Shown here one piece after another: positions 34,401 through 43,939 of a DNA stretch of 64,000 nucleotides. The notes beneath the pieces were generated by a model that was given only the letters and a program-made list of their open reading frames with translations, made no database searches and was not told the origin of the DNA. The DNA lies in contig OX457036.1 in the NCBI GenBank assembly GCA_949752735.1, forward strand, positions 8,744,192 through 8,808,191. Direction: 5' to 3'. The stretch's first letter is position 1. Every line of letters begins with the position of its first letter. The DNA is from Lumbricus terrestris. Its lineage: Eukaryota; Annelida; Clitellata; Crassiclitellata; Lumbricidae. Both the position numbers and the translations under genes were made by a program.

Positions 34401-35760
34401 TGTTTATGTAATTCAATTTTTCTGTTTTTATTTATTTGAATTTTCTAAGAGTTTTTTGTTTAATTCAATTTTTGACAGTTTTTTGTTCAATTCAACGTTC
34501 TCAAGTTTTTATTTAATTAATTTTTTCCAGTTTTAATCATATTTTCTTTAAAAAATTTATTTCAGTTTCTACAGTTTTTATTCAATTCAACTTTTTCCAG
34601 TTTATACTTAATTAAGTTTTCTCAAGTTTTTATTTAATTCAGTTTTTGGCAGTTTTTGTTCAATTCCATGTTGTCAAGTTTTTACATAGTTGTGAATTTT
34701 TTCTATGAAATATTATTACCGTACTCATCTCAGTGTATATGTAAGAAATACCAAGTGTAAGTTGTTCGATCGGGGAACTCAGCTGAGCTGGTTGGGCAAA
34801 CTTTTTCCAGTTGTAAACGTTATGTTAATTCGACATCAAGACAATGGGTTTTTTTTAGTCGAGATCTATATGTATGTGAGTGATTGCCAGTAGTGTGACT
34901 TCTTCTGTAGCTATGGTAATGAACTGTTTCTTCCCAATGAACTTTAGCCTTGAGCATTTAAGCTACAGTTGGTAAGACAACTGATTATTAGTCTCATTGG
35001 AAATGGCACTATATGAAATTCTGGTTATGTTTTCGCTAAATTGTATATTAAAACAAATGTAAGGGAAGCAGCTGAGGACTGTGGCCTGACCTCTGTTTGG
35101 AATAGAGCACTTCAGTCATTAGCAACCAGACATTTACATTACAACTATTCTGTTACAATTACGGTTACACAGTAGCTACATGAATGCTCTGAATGATTCA
35201 GGATGCTGATCAGGAAAGGCTGCGACGTTAACGCCACGGATTCCATTGGCAAAAACGCGTTCCACTTCGTTTCCGCGAACGGTTACATCGACCTCGTGCG
35301 CGAGCTTCTCCAACCGGAGTACAAAATCGACCCGGATCAGCCGGACCGCAACGGAAACACACCGTTGACGTACGCCGTGCGGCGCAACCACGTCCAAGTC
35401 GTCCAGATCCTGCTCCGTAGAAATTGCCGGGTTCAACGCAAGTGCAAGATCGGCGGAAAGGAATACCCGATATTTGCATTCGCCCTGAAAAGTGGGTACG
35501 TGGACCTACTGATGCCGCTGGCTGAGGCGGGTGCGGATGTTGGTTGTTACCATGGTTGCGTCTGCCAGGGGATGCTGTCGAACACAGTGCTCGAGAACCC
35601 AGCGCTGCTCGACTGGTTGCAGCGGATTGCGACGACGCCGAAGAGTCTGCAGCAGCTGTGTCGGGAGAGCGTACGTCGGATGCTCAGCTGTCAGCTGGAG
35701 ACGGACCTGGAACGACTGACGCTGCCAACGAAACTGAAGGACTACATCATGATGGAGTAA
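31449..35760 (+). CDS. Ankyrin-repeat and SOCS-box (ASB-like) protein
   Basis: Four exons: 31449-31583, 32650-32961, 33622-34082, 35202-35760 (1,467 nt, 488 aa, all phases agree). Residues about 50-400 are roughly ten ankyrin repeats, recognisable by DGNTALVLAARGGNLEMVEL, GHTALHDAAKSGRMDLL, GRTALHTAAQNGHTNIVGLL and GNTPLTYAVRRNHVQVVQIL. The last 38 residues, SLQQLCRESVRRMLS ... LPTKLKDYIM, form a SOCS box (elongin-BC and Cullin-5 docking, with the LP at the Cul5-box position). By family knowledge it would be the substrate receptor of a Cullin-5 ubiquitin ligase; substrate unknown. The N-terminus (residues 1-45) is basic and helical (RRSEQYRSWLARTKQTVERA). Orthology to a specific ASB or ANKRD gene is not resolved. 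Exon 3's 3' end is partly duplicated in the following intron. Confidence 0.88.
32188..32570. mobile_element. Decayed family-A hAT-type MITE
   Basis: The left end ATAGGCGGAGACTTAGGG matches the family-A terminus, and the interior has GGACGGCCCATGCATTTTGT, GATGACTAAAAAAAGGGTCA and TCATCAACTTTTCTTGAC. The right terminus and TSD are not visible. A local palindrome (CCCCCTAATCGAT ... ATCGATTAGGGGG) at 32268-32307 is peculiar to this copy. It lies in intron 1 of the ankyrin gene. Confidence 0.65.
34056..34680. repeat. Direct duplication of the exon 3 end plus T-rich intron sequence
   Basis: Bases 34058-34140 (TATCAACACCATGCCATCGT, CAAGTACGC, GTTTTATCAATTTTTT, GTGTTTAT) recur at 34330-34412 as TATCAACACCATGCTATCGT, CAAGTATGT, and so on, 271 bp downstream. 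The rest is degenerate TTCAATTCAGTTTTTCCAG-type units. The copy includes exon sequence and the 5' splice site. Confidence 0.88.
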
Positions 35761-35914
35761 ACGCGGTGGTGATGGAGTAGACTGTTGAGAGATGTGGCTG
35801 TGGTCAGTGGTATGAAGTGGTGGCTGTAGTGTGGTATGAAGTGGGGGAAAAGGCACTGTATATATATATATCGAGGTTAATTACTAGAATGATGAAATGT
35901 TGCGGTATTAGATC

Positions 35915-36058
35915 CAGGGTGAGAATTGCCGGGGGGGTCGGGGGGTTTCAACCCCCCAGTCTTTCTTAGTGCCCCATAGTAAACTCTGTTTTTCACGCCC
36001 CAATTGCAAGTTTATCATAGGCCAACCCCCCAGTTATTTTTCCTCAATTCTCACACTG
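35915..36058. mobile_element. 144-bp MITE with 8-bp TSD
   Basis: Ends CAGGGTGAGAATTG and CAATTCTCACACTG are inverted repeats; ATTAGATC flanks it exactly on both sides (35907-35914 and 36059-36066). The centre contains a GGGGGGTTTCAACCCCCC palindrome. A decayed relative lies at 37985-38124. It is 155 bases past the ankyrin gene stop. Confidence 0.88.
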
Positions 36059-36066
36059 ATTAGATC

Positions 36067-38419
36067 TGTGAAAGGCGCTTTATAAAATAAATAGTTGGAT
36101 TACTTACCAGAATGATGAAATGGTGTGGTAACAGGTCTGCAGAAGGCACGATGTAAATATTCAGGTTAATTACTAGAATGCCGAAATTTGATATGGTACC
36201 ATGTACGCATTTGTAACGCAAAGGTATTTTGGCTATCAACCACATATATCCCTGGCTGATCTTTTTTCTTTCCAGGTCGTTGAGTGCCTTCCTCATTCAC
36301 TGGCATCCAATGGACTTGGGTTGTCTCTAAAACGCTGGGCATCGTCCAGAGTTGGGTCAACTCCTCTAAAACCTTCTGCCTAACCCATCTAGTTTTGCTT
36401 ACACAGGGTTGGCCATCTCCTCCACTCATCCTCTACCACCTTCCCCGGTATCGGACATCCCCAGAGTTGAATAGAGTTATATGGAAGGGAAAAGAAAGGA
36501 AATTTACCAATTTATATCTGACCACCTAAGAAAATTTACCAATTTATATCTGACCATCTATGTCTATACAAGAGTTTGGCAGGAACATTTCCGCATGGCA
36601 CTAGCAATACATTACATTACGAGAAGGGATATTCTAACACTGGTAATGTAATATACTGTAGGTGTAAACTGGTAACATTTCTCTTTGTACAGCTAACAGA
36701 GAAACCTTGTTGAAAGTACTGGACTTTAAAGACATTCCATGCAAAGTTCTAATATATACATATAAAAATAAGAAAAATATCGTAATGTAACTGGAAAATG
36801 TATGTAGCGCATTCAAGTTACAATACATTTCTGCTATAATTTTTTGCAACAATATATTTTTCGCGACAATTCCAGTTGGAATGTTTACACTTAAAGAATT
36901 CGTGTGTATCATATGACAAGGTTCAGCACGGAACCAGCGTAACAAAGTTCAACCAGTGTTCTTTGATTTTAAGATGCTGTTAAAAAATCGTACATATTAT
37001 ATTAATATTTAACCTTGTTAATGTATTTAAGTAGATATAGAAGTTAAAAAACCTTAAAAGTCTAACATGACTTTAAGTTGGTATTATATTTCAGTTGAAT
37101 GGTTGAAATCTGAACACGTGTTAAAGATCATCTTTTTAATGAAGATGCACTTTTTTATCCGTCTTGAAGATGCATGTTAGATGGATTGATAAGATTTTCT
37201 AAATCAAGCATTTACACATTGCATTGAAGTATTTATAATTTTGTTTACTGTCATAAAAAACTTTTCATTTGTTCATACACCATCTTGAAGATGCATGTTA
37301 GATGGGTTGATAAGAGTTTCTAAATCAAGCATTTACACATTGCATTATTTGTAATTTTGTTTACTGTCATAAAAAACTTTTCATTTGTTCATACACCGTA
37401 AATCTCTGACAACATTCTATCAGCCATATCAAGAATCGGCTTGTAAACAAGACCGTGTTATAACAGGTTTGACTTTCCACAGCCAAGCTTATGACTTTTG
37501 GTAGCCATGTCTTTGACTGCATTTGTATAAGAATTCATGTTAGAGTGAATTCTTTGTTATAGCCTCCAGTGTACTTTAAAAATGGTGATGTAGTACTTAT
37601 TTACAAAGCATTTTCTGTAATGGGTATAATTTTATTATGCCTCAGTTGAAAAACAGAGAATTTATTGTTATTAATGTACATCTTGTTTTAAATGTTGCTA
37701 ATCTAAGCTCTTGTGTTTGTGTGCCTTGTTCATTAATGTATCATTCCATCATTTCATTTTATCATTCGTTCAGAGTTTTGCTGTCTGCTTGTGTTCTCGT
37801 CATCTGGTACAAACTCTGCCAGATATACGGCAGAGGGATTCTAACACATGAAAAAGAACGTCAAAACTTCAAAATGTATTTCTGCCATTTATCTCTCTAA
37901 CTGTTAGTGGAACTTGTCTGACAACCAAGGATGAATGCGAAGCAGGAGCACATCACTGAAGTGTTTACCGTTTTAGGCAAAAACCAGGGTGAGAATTGTT
38001 GAGGGTTCCAAACCCCATCTTTGTTTGGGTCCACAGTTGAGTCTTCTTTGCACATCCATGTGTGTCATAATCTGACCCCTCCTAACTGTATGACCCCCTA
38101 ACTATTTTCTACAATTCTAATGCTGGAGAGAACTGCAACCAATGTAGATGCCCATGTATGCATTTATAATGCTCCTGATTAGCAACCTTGAAAGGGCACT
38201 ATATAAATGTCAATAATGTATTAATATGGTAGCGTCAGTGGCCAGTTCTCTCCCTCGCCATCTCATCTTACCATCAACAGTGTACGGTCGATGTACTCGT
38301 AGCCGCGCTGTCCAGTGAGTGCACATGGGACAGAAATCACTCAACAGGTTTCTGCTCTTGTGAGAATTTCAACCCCAAATGTCAACAAAAAGAAAACAAA
38401 GCTTCTATTGCTAATATAT
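36067..38419. other. Intergenic region between the ankyrin gene and the Pcc1-like gene
   Basis: No exon recognised. Contents are AT-rich DNA, a 121-bp tandem duplication (37162-37396) and a decayed CAGGGTGAGAATTG-type MITE (37985-38124). The 87-codon minus frame at 36166-36429 has no recognisable domain. Confidence 0.4.
37162..37396. repeat. 121-bp tandem duplication
   Basis: Two near-identical copies: TCTTGAAGATGCATGTTAGA starts at 37162 and 37283, and TCAAGCATTTACACATTGCA and AAAACTTTTCATTTGTTCAT recur in order. The second copy lacks 8 bases (GAAGTATT). Confidence 0.93.
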
Positions 38420-39832
38420 TTATTCGCAGCTTTTCTCAACTGTCAGTGAATTGTTGGTTGAATTAACACCAGAGTCCGTTTGAGTGTTGGTGTTATCGGC
38501 GGGAGGGCCAAACTCGGCGATCGTTTGCGTCACCAGAGCGAGGTGGTCAAGAAATCCGTTGACGCTGACACGAAGCACCCGAGCTTCGTTGGCTTCCCAT
38601 CGCCTGAATGAACAGAAAAGAATGGCCTGTTAGATGTTCAGATACCATGTGTGAAGTGCCAATGTTAACATGGGTGCCCGTTATATATGGGCAAGAGGGG
38701 ACACCCTTGGAAAATTTAAAACAATTTTTAACTAAAGCAGTAATGATACACAAACAGAAATTATTCACATTTAGAATCCTAGATGAAAAAAATCCATGTT
38801 CTCAGCAGCAGCCTGCTTTGTATTTTTGATGCTTTCGTTCAAACATTTAACTGTGACCACTGTTTGGCCCCATCCTGCAACATTTTTTGCGGGCACCTGT
38901 GGCTGTTAAATATGTCGGTCTTTTGCTGTGACTTCCAAAACCCACCACAACTCTTGTCATTATGCATGCACATGTAGCCATATTTCTACCTATGTATGGG
39001 ATTTATCAACCTGGAATGGTCTTCCTCTGACCCTCCGCTCTCTTTGTAAAAAATCCTTCTCAGGCTTTTCTCTCCAATCTTTAGGGTTTTATTTGGCCGC
39101 GCTGAGGTTGGGAGCGCCTCTGAGTAGCCTCCTTGAAGAGACGCTATATAAATGCATCTAATGAATTTATATAGCACCCTTCAAGATAAGTTTTCAGACG
39201 TGCTTATAGAGAACTGGACAGGTCCTGCAGAAGAGAACTCCACCACTGGTTGCACTCTGCCAGTGCCAATCCCAGGCCTGGATAAAGGAGGAGGGCATTG
39301 CTAATGGTCTTTGTTATCACACAGTGACGTTAAACTGCAACACTACACACACTGCAGAAGACAATGCATCAATGCATGTCAGACGTGAGACCTTTGTTTG
39401 GAATAGCCTCCCGTGGCCTGCGTTCCCTTCCCCAAGAGTTGTGTAACTTGTTTTATAAACCACTCGATATTTTCAAATCATTTTATTTTGTAACCAATCA
39501 CTTTTTTTACAACCAAAAAAATACAAGTCACATATTCAATTGGGAATGGCCACAAGGATGGGCCCTGAAGGTATCACTGACCCTGCTTTCCTCTTCGGCC
39601 ATGCCTGGGTTCGGAGCACTTTTGAATAGTTATCTTGATAGATAGATCTATGACAAAGCAGGGGTTTGTAAGAATTTTCTTGTACCATCAGAGAGATACG
39701 TACACACTGAGTGCGTTGCTGTTCTGTTGCATGTGGCGGCTAATTCCCGATCGACGTGGGTCCTTGTCAACTCGCAGAGAGTTGAATGCTATGTTGGCTT
39801 CTCTTTCCGTTCTAAACGGAACGGTCAGTTCT
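38420..39832 (-). CDS. LAGE3: KEOPS complex subunit Pcc1 / LAGE3 homologue (5' incomplete)
   Basis: Small KEOPS subunit that dimerises and binds the Kae1/OSGEP enzyme in tRNA t6A37 synthesis. Two minus-strand exons join in phase: 39832-39704 and 38603-38420 (103 residues, stop TAA at 38420). The first encodes ELTVPFRTEREANIAFNSLR followed by VDKDPRRSG, the second VRWEANEARVLRVSVNGFLD followed by HLALVTQTIAEFGPP. These match the two conserved blocks of Pcc1/LAGE3 (VPF...A..A..SL.VD.EP and W.AED.R.LR.S...F.D.L.LV..TM..FGPP). A C-terminal Asn/Thr-rich tail of about 25 residues follows. The first exon, which must end in phase 2, was not found; only a short N-terminus should be missing. The intron carries LINE fragments. 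Confidence 0.85.
38649..38905. mobile_element. MITE related to the one at 40117
   Basis: Starts CATGGGTGCCCGTTATATA and GGGCAAGAGGGGACACCC; ends TTTTTTGCGGGCACCTGTG. Flanks AATGTTAA and GCTGTTAA match at 6 of 8. It shares the interior ATGATACACAAA ... TTTAGAA with the copy at 40117. It lies in the intron of the Pcc1-like gene. Confidence 0.6.
39005..39165 (+). mobile_element. LINE 3' end fragment
   Basis: The frame LSTWNGLPLTLRSLCKKSF is a reverse-transcriptase C-terminal remnant, followed by TTGGGAGCGCCTCTGAGTAG, CTTGAAGAGACGCTATATAA and ATGAATTT. It lies in the intron of the Pcc1-like gene. Confidence 0.72.
39166..39345 (-). mobile_element. LINE 3' end fragment (minus)
   Basis: Tail TTATATAGCACCCTTCAAG reads inward from the left. 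GGTTGCACTCTGCCAGTGCC and CCAGGCCTGGATAAAGGAGG recur inverted at 56990-57055, showing a dispersed LINE family. It abuts the plus-strand copy at 39165 tail to tail. Confidence 0.65.
39360..39655 (+). mobile_element. LINE C-terminal fragment
   Basis: The frame VRPLFGIASRGLRSLPQELC then NLFYKPLDIFKSFYF resembles the LWNSLP...L..FKS.LK block of reverse-transcriptase C-termini. The truncated tail TTCGGAGCACTTTTGAATAG ends near 39640. Confidence 0.5.
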
Positions 39833-40116
39833 CTAAAAGCATACAACAAACTTACATAAATCAATACTGTTCAAAATATCAGGACAAGTTCTCTGCGAAC
39901 GTTGCAAAAATTTTGCTACTATATACAATTTCTCAAAAATAAAACCGATCCAACAGTCATGTTTCATGTTCTGCTTCCTTTGTAAAGTTTGTGTAAATAC
40001 ATTAGCTCTCATGAAAAAAATCACAGAAAGTAATGTATGATTTTCAAACATCTGGCCATTGTGGCATAACTATAGCATCGGGGACCGATGTGTCGGTTAG
40101 AGTCAGGGTTGGTTAG

Positions 40117-40660
40117 CATGGGTGCCACCACATGGGACAAGAGGGGAACTTGCCCCCCCCTGAAAAATTGACACCAATTTTTATAAATACTTCTTTTGGG
40201 TTTTTAACACATTTTCGCATAACAGAACTGATGATACTAATGATGCACAAAGTGAAACTAAGAAATCTACGTTTAGAAACCTCTGTAAAAATAATCTTTT
40301 AATTGTCTGTTTTGTGCTTTTCAAGCTCTTGCTAACAAACTGTACCATTGGTTTTTAGTTTTGGTTCTCCTGCAGGCGCCCATGCAAATGGTAGGCCTAT
40401 TGATTATAACATACTTGATTGAAATCTCTCTGCAATTCAACCTTTCACAACTGCACAAATTATTATGAATAAATTACACTAATACAAAAATTTCAAATTT
40501 CTCCAACTGAAATTGCATCAGACCTTCTGACTACCTTTTGAAAAGCCCTCTGCCTCGATGCAGCGCTTGTGAATAAGCTGGTGGGTTCGATTCACTTTCT
40601 AGGAGTGCCGTGACCATCGTGTTTTGCCCCCTCCTACAAAAATTTATGCGGACACCCATG
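40117..40660. mobile_element. MITE with near-perfect 8-bp TSD (544 bp)
   Basis: Ends CATGGGTGCC and GGACACCCATG are inverted repeats. Flanks TTGGTTAG (40109-40116) and TCGGTTAG (40661-40668) match at 7 of 8. The insertion sits inside a stretch of GTCGGTTAGGGTTAAG-type repeats. Confidence 0.72.
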
Positions 40661-40762
40661 TCGGTTAGGTCAGATTAGGCGTCGTGAGGGTCGGTTAGGG
40701 TTAAGTCGTGAGAGTCGGTAAGGGTTAAGTTTAGATCAGTGTCGTCATTCGGTCCCCGATAC

Positions 40763-42057
40763 GGTACTTGTCGGTTAATTCACCGCCACACACAGAAACA
40801 CAGCGTTAGGGGCTCAGGTTATGCGTCGTGAGGGTCGGTTAGGGCTCAGGTTATGCGCCGTGAGGGTCGGTTAAGTGTGATGGATAGAGGACCCATGCTC
40901 CGTCGCATCCGACCCATGCTCCGTCGCATCCGACCCATGCTCGATTTCAAAACTGCCTCTACCATTGCGACGTCCATCGTCCACTCAAAACTTGACTATT
41001 GCAACTCTCTGTTCTTAAGCCTTGACTCCTCACAACTTAAGCGCCTCCAACTCATTCAAAATTCTCTAGCTAGAGCCGTCACCAGAACACCCAGACATCA
41101 TCACATCACCCCCATCCTCAAATCACTTCACTGGTTGAAAATCCCAGGGCGAATCCACTTCAAAGTTCTCTCCTTAACCTACAACTCCTTGCAATGCTCT
41201 CAGCCAAGTTATCTTCGCGAACTCTTCACCATCCAACCTACCCGTTCTACCCGATCATCCGCCTGCCTTACACTTTCTCGACCGCCGGTCACAAGTCATC
41301 TCAAGTTCTCCAACCGAGCCATATCCATCTCAGCACCACGCCTTTGGAATGAACTGCCTCCTGAATTCCGATCCTTTTCAGTCCATCCGCCATCATTACT
41401 AATCACACACCATCACCTTCCTCAGGCTCCTCTATCCATCACACCTCGGGCTTTTCATTCAAAACTCAAGACACTCCTTTTCACGAACTCTTACCCTGTC
41501 TCATCTGATCCTCCACCTTCCAATTCCCGGCCCAAACGACACCCGCCTTAATAGCTGTTCCGCCCCTCTGATCCTATGGAATTTCGACCCTGACCACCAC
41601 GGACTACTCTCACGGACAACCCTTCTAACTCAACGCATTTGATCCTGATCTTATGGTAACTCGACCCGGACCACCACGGACTACTCTCACGGACAACCCT
41701 TCTAACTCAACGCAGCGCTCATGAATAAGCTGGTGCCCCGCGCTTGGCTTTCGAGTGGCGCTTTAGAAATTTCGAGTTTACGATTACGATTACGATTAGG
41801 GATAGGGTTGGTGCAGCCATTCTTGCTGAAATTGAAGCTGGATTGATGAACAGTAATGTTCAATTAAATAGAAGTTATATTGATGAACAAATATTTTCTG
41901 ACGAAATAGAAGCGGGACTTACCAAAAAAATTCTTGCCTAAACAGAAGCTAGATCGATGGAAACGATTCTCGTCAAACTAGAAGTTGGATAGTTGGATTG
42001 ATTAAAAATAACAACGCTGGGTTTCTGTGTGTGGCGGTGAATTAACCGACAAGTACC
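40763..42057. mobile_element. Composite element: 45-bp inverted copies enclosing a LINE fragment
   Basis: Bases 40763-40807 and 42013-42057 are reverse complements with one mismatch (GGTACTTGTCGGTTAATTCA then CCGCCACACACAGAAAC). Between them lie a 21-bp triplication (CATGCTCCGTCGCATCCGACC, 40890-40940), the LINE fragment at 40920-41800 and degenerate 35-bp units (41830-42005). CTATAG(C/T)ATCGGGG also occurs at 40071 and, inverted, at 42057-42071, so the outer element may start near 40068. Confidence 0.72.
40853..41800 (+). mobile_element. Non-LTR retrotransposon 3' part (reverse transcriptase C-terminus and 3' UTR)
   Basis: An intact frame to 41551 encodes LDFKTASTIATSIVHSKLDY, then CNSLFLSL, ITPILKSLHWLKI, LWNELPPEFRS and AFHSKLKTLLF. 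This is the thumb/C-terminal region of CR1/L2-type LINE reverse transcriptases. The 3' UTR has a duplicated 70-bp unit (CACCACGGACTACTCTCACG) and ends in GATTACGATTACGATTA, a terminal microsatellite. It is 5' truncated, and the frame before residue 25 is a tandem-repeat artefact. Confidence 0.88.
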
Positions 42058-42519
42058 CCCGATACTATAGTTTCGCCGCGGTTTTTTCTCATTTGTTCCA
42101 TGCAGCATTCGTTTATCGCAATTTGGAACAGAAGCGTTACGCTAGTAAGCCAAAGCTAGTTAAGTTAACACGAGGACTTTATCGAGTCATTATATTATCG
42201 CTCAGTTCCCACAACAGTGTCTTTTTACAGCACTGAAACAACACTACACGTTCAAATCCTTAAATTTTATACAAATTACATTTCACACTAAAGAATGCTA
42301 AAATAAATATAACTAAGCAAGTCTTACACTTTCAAAATTTCATCCATGTTGATTGTTTTCGTAACGTTCCTCGTATCTAATCAATGAGTCAATGACCCAA
42401 TAATATACACTTGGTATCTAAGACACTCAAATTTATGTTAACAACTGTAGTCATACAAAATCATAGGCAACCTAATATCAAATGCGGTCGTAATTGTAAT
42501 AGCAATTGTAATTGAGCGT

Positions 42520-42775
42520 TTATAAAGCGTCACTAAGAGATTCAGGAAGGAAGAAATCAGGATGGAAGATGACAACATGGAAAAAGACCTGATACAGGGT
42601 ACAACACCGGGGGGGAAGAGGAAGAGGAAGACCTTGCACGACATGGATGGATAACATTCGAATCTGGACTGGAATGACGTTGGAACAGATCACAAGGAGA
42701 ACGGAAGATCGAAGAGAGTGGAAGAAGATTATTCATGATGCGGCCAACCCTCGTCACGAGGGCGACTGAGGAAGC
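42520..42775 (+). mobile_element. Second LINE family, C-terminal remnant
   Basis: Frames with one shift encode TTPGGKRKRKT, TWMDNIRIWTGMTLEQI and REEWKKIIHDAANPR, the C-terminal signature RGRPR-W.D.I..W.G.....A..R..W......P of many metazoan non-LTR elements. It is frameshifted and therefore inactive. A SINE head follows directly. Confidence 0.72.
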
Positions 42776-42784
42776 TGGTGGGGG

Positions 42785-42866
42785 GTCCCGTAGCTCAGTG
42801 GAGAGAGCGCTGGCCGTTAAACTGAGAGTCATCCGCGCAACCCGGGTTCAAGCCTCACACGGGGCA
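42785..42866 (+). mobile_element. tRNA-like SINE head
   Basis: Acceptor arms GTCCCGT and ACGGGGC pair over 7 bp with one G-U, the D-arm GCTC...GAGC pairs, A-box TAGCTCAGTGG and B-box GGGTTCAAGCC are present. The anticodon stem is mismatched, the region between it and the T-arm is long, and the T-stem pairs poorly. It is therefore a SINE head rather than a working tRNA gene. The unique body downstream reaches about 43120. Confidence 0.65.
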
Positions 42867-43939
42867 AAAATTTATTTGAATTTTCTGTTAGCTGCCATTG
42901 GCGCTTTGCTGTTGTGTTGCTTGACTCGGGTTCTGCTAAAAATAAAAGATAGCCCCTCCCACTCCTGGCTTGGCCGAATCAGGAGTGATCCAGTACTTAG
43001 GCCATTAGTGTTAAGTTACCGAACCTGTTGTAGCCGAACTGCGTGTCGTGCGAAGCAGGCCGTATTTCGTATAACTTGTACATGTAATCGTTCTGCGGTT
43101 TGTCAGATTGAATGTCAATAAACGAAGATTATTATAATACGTTTGGACTACCCATTGCAAGGACCACCTTTAATAATTATTTCGACCAGGCTACTCTGAC
43201 GGGCAATCCTTTTGACGCTTCAGCCACATAGCGTGGCTCGATCAGGAGCAAAAAAAGCGGAAATCGAGGGTCAAGGTAAATAGGCCTCGGCTGCTTCGCC
43301 AACAGTCATGGGCTTTTATCCCTATTCAGGGCAGGCGCAACTTGAGCCTAGTGAAAACGAAAAATTTGGAATCAGATCATAGCTGAAACTCACGTAGGGC
43401 AATCTGGGACAGAGGGAGGCCCGGAGCGGGTGTGGAGGAGGGATAAACCCAGTTATTTGGTGGGGGATAGAAACCACTGCCAAGTGCCAGCTAGCAGTAA
43501 CTTTTGTTTCAATCCAAATAGCTGGAAAACATCGACTTTTTAAATCGAAATTAGCATCTTACAGATCATCTTAGTGATCTCTTGGAAACAAATCTAGAAA
43601 AGGATTATTATAAAATAATATTATAGCCTCTATAGTGTATATACCTTTTCATAATTTGCAATGCCACAGTACAAGTTATTTATTTATCATGCTTCAAATT
43701 TCCAATATATACAATATTAATATTATTATTTCAGTTTATTAACTTTATTGAGCTACTACTACTATTATTATTACTATTTATCATCATTAAATTATTATCT
43801 CAACAGTTTATTAATTTATTATCATTTATTTACTAGCATTGTATTATTATTACTGCAATTATAAAAATTATTTTCACTATCATTGTAAATGTTACATTAT
43901 AAAAAAAGTTCACGTATATTAGTCAAAAGTGGAACAATG

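Noticed and set aside
36166..36429. Minus frame of 87 codons
   Set aside because: No recognisable domain or splice sites; possibly decayed transposon coding sequence but not supportable.
40661..40880. Telomere-like GGTTAGGG repeats
   Set aside because: Units are irregular (GTCGGTTAGGGTTAAGTCGTGAG-like) and belong to the surrounding element, not a TTAGGG array.
42785..42866. Functional tRNA-Asn-like gene
   Set aside because: Anticodon stem has two mismatches, the T-stem pairs poorly and the variable region is too long; box A/B plus an attached body fit a SINE.
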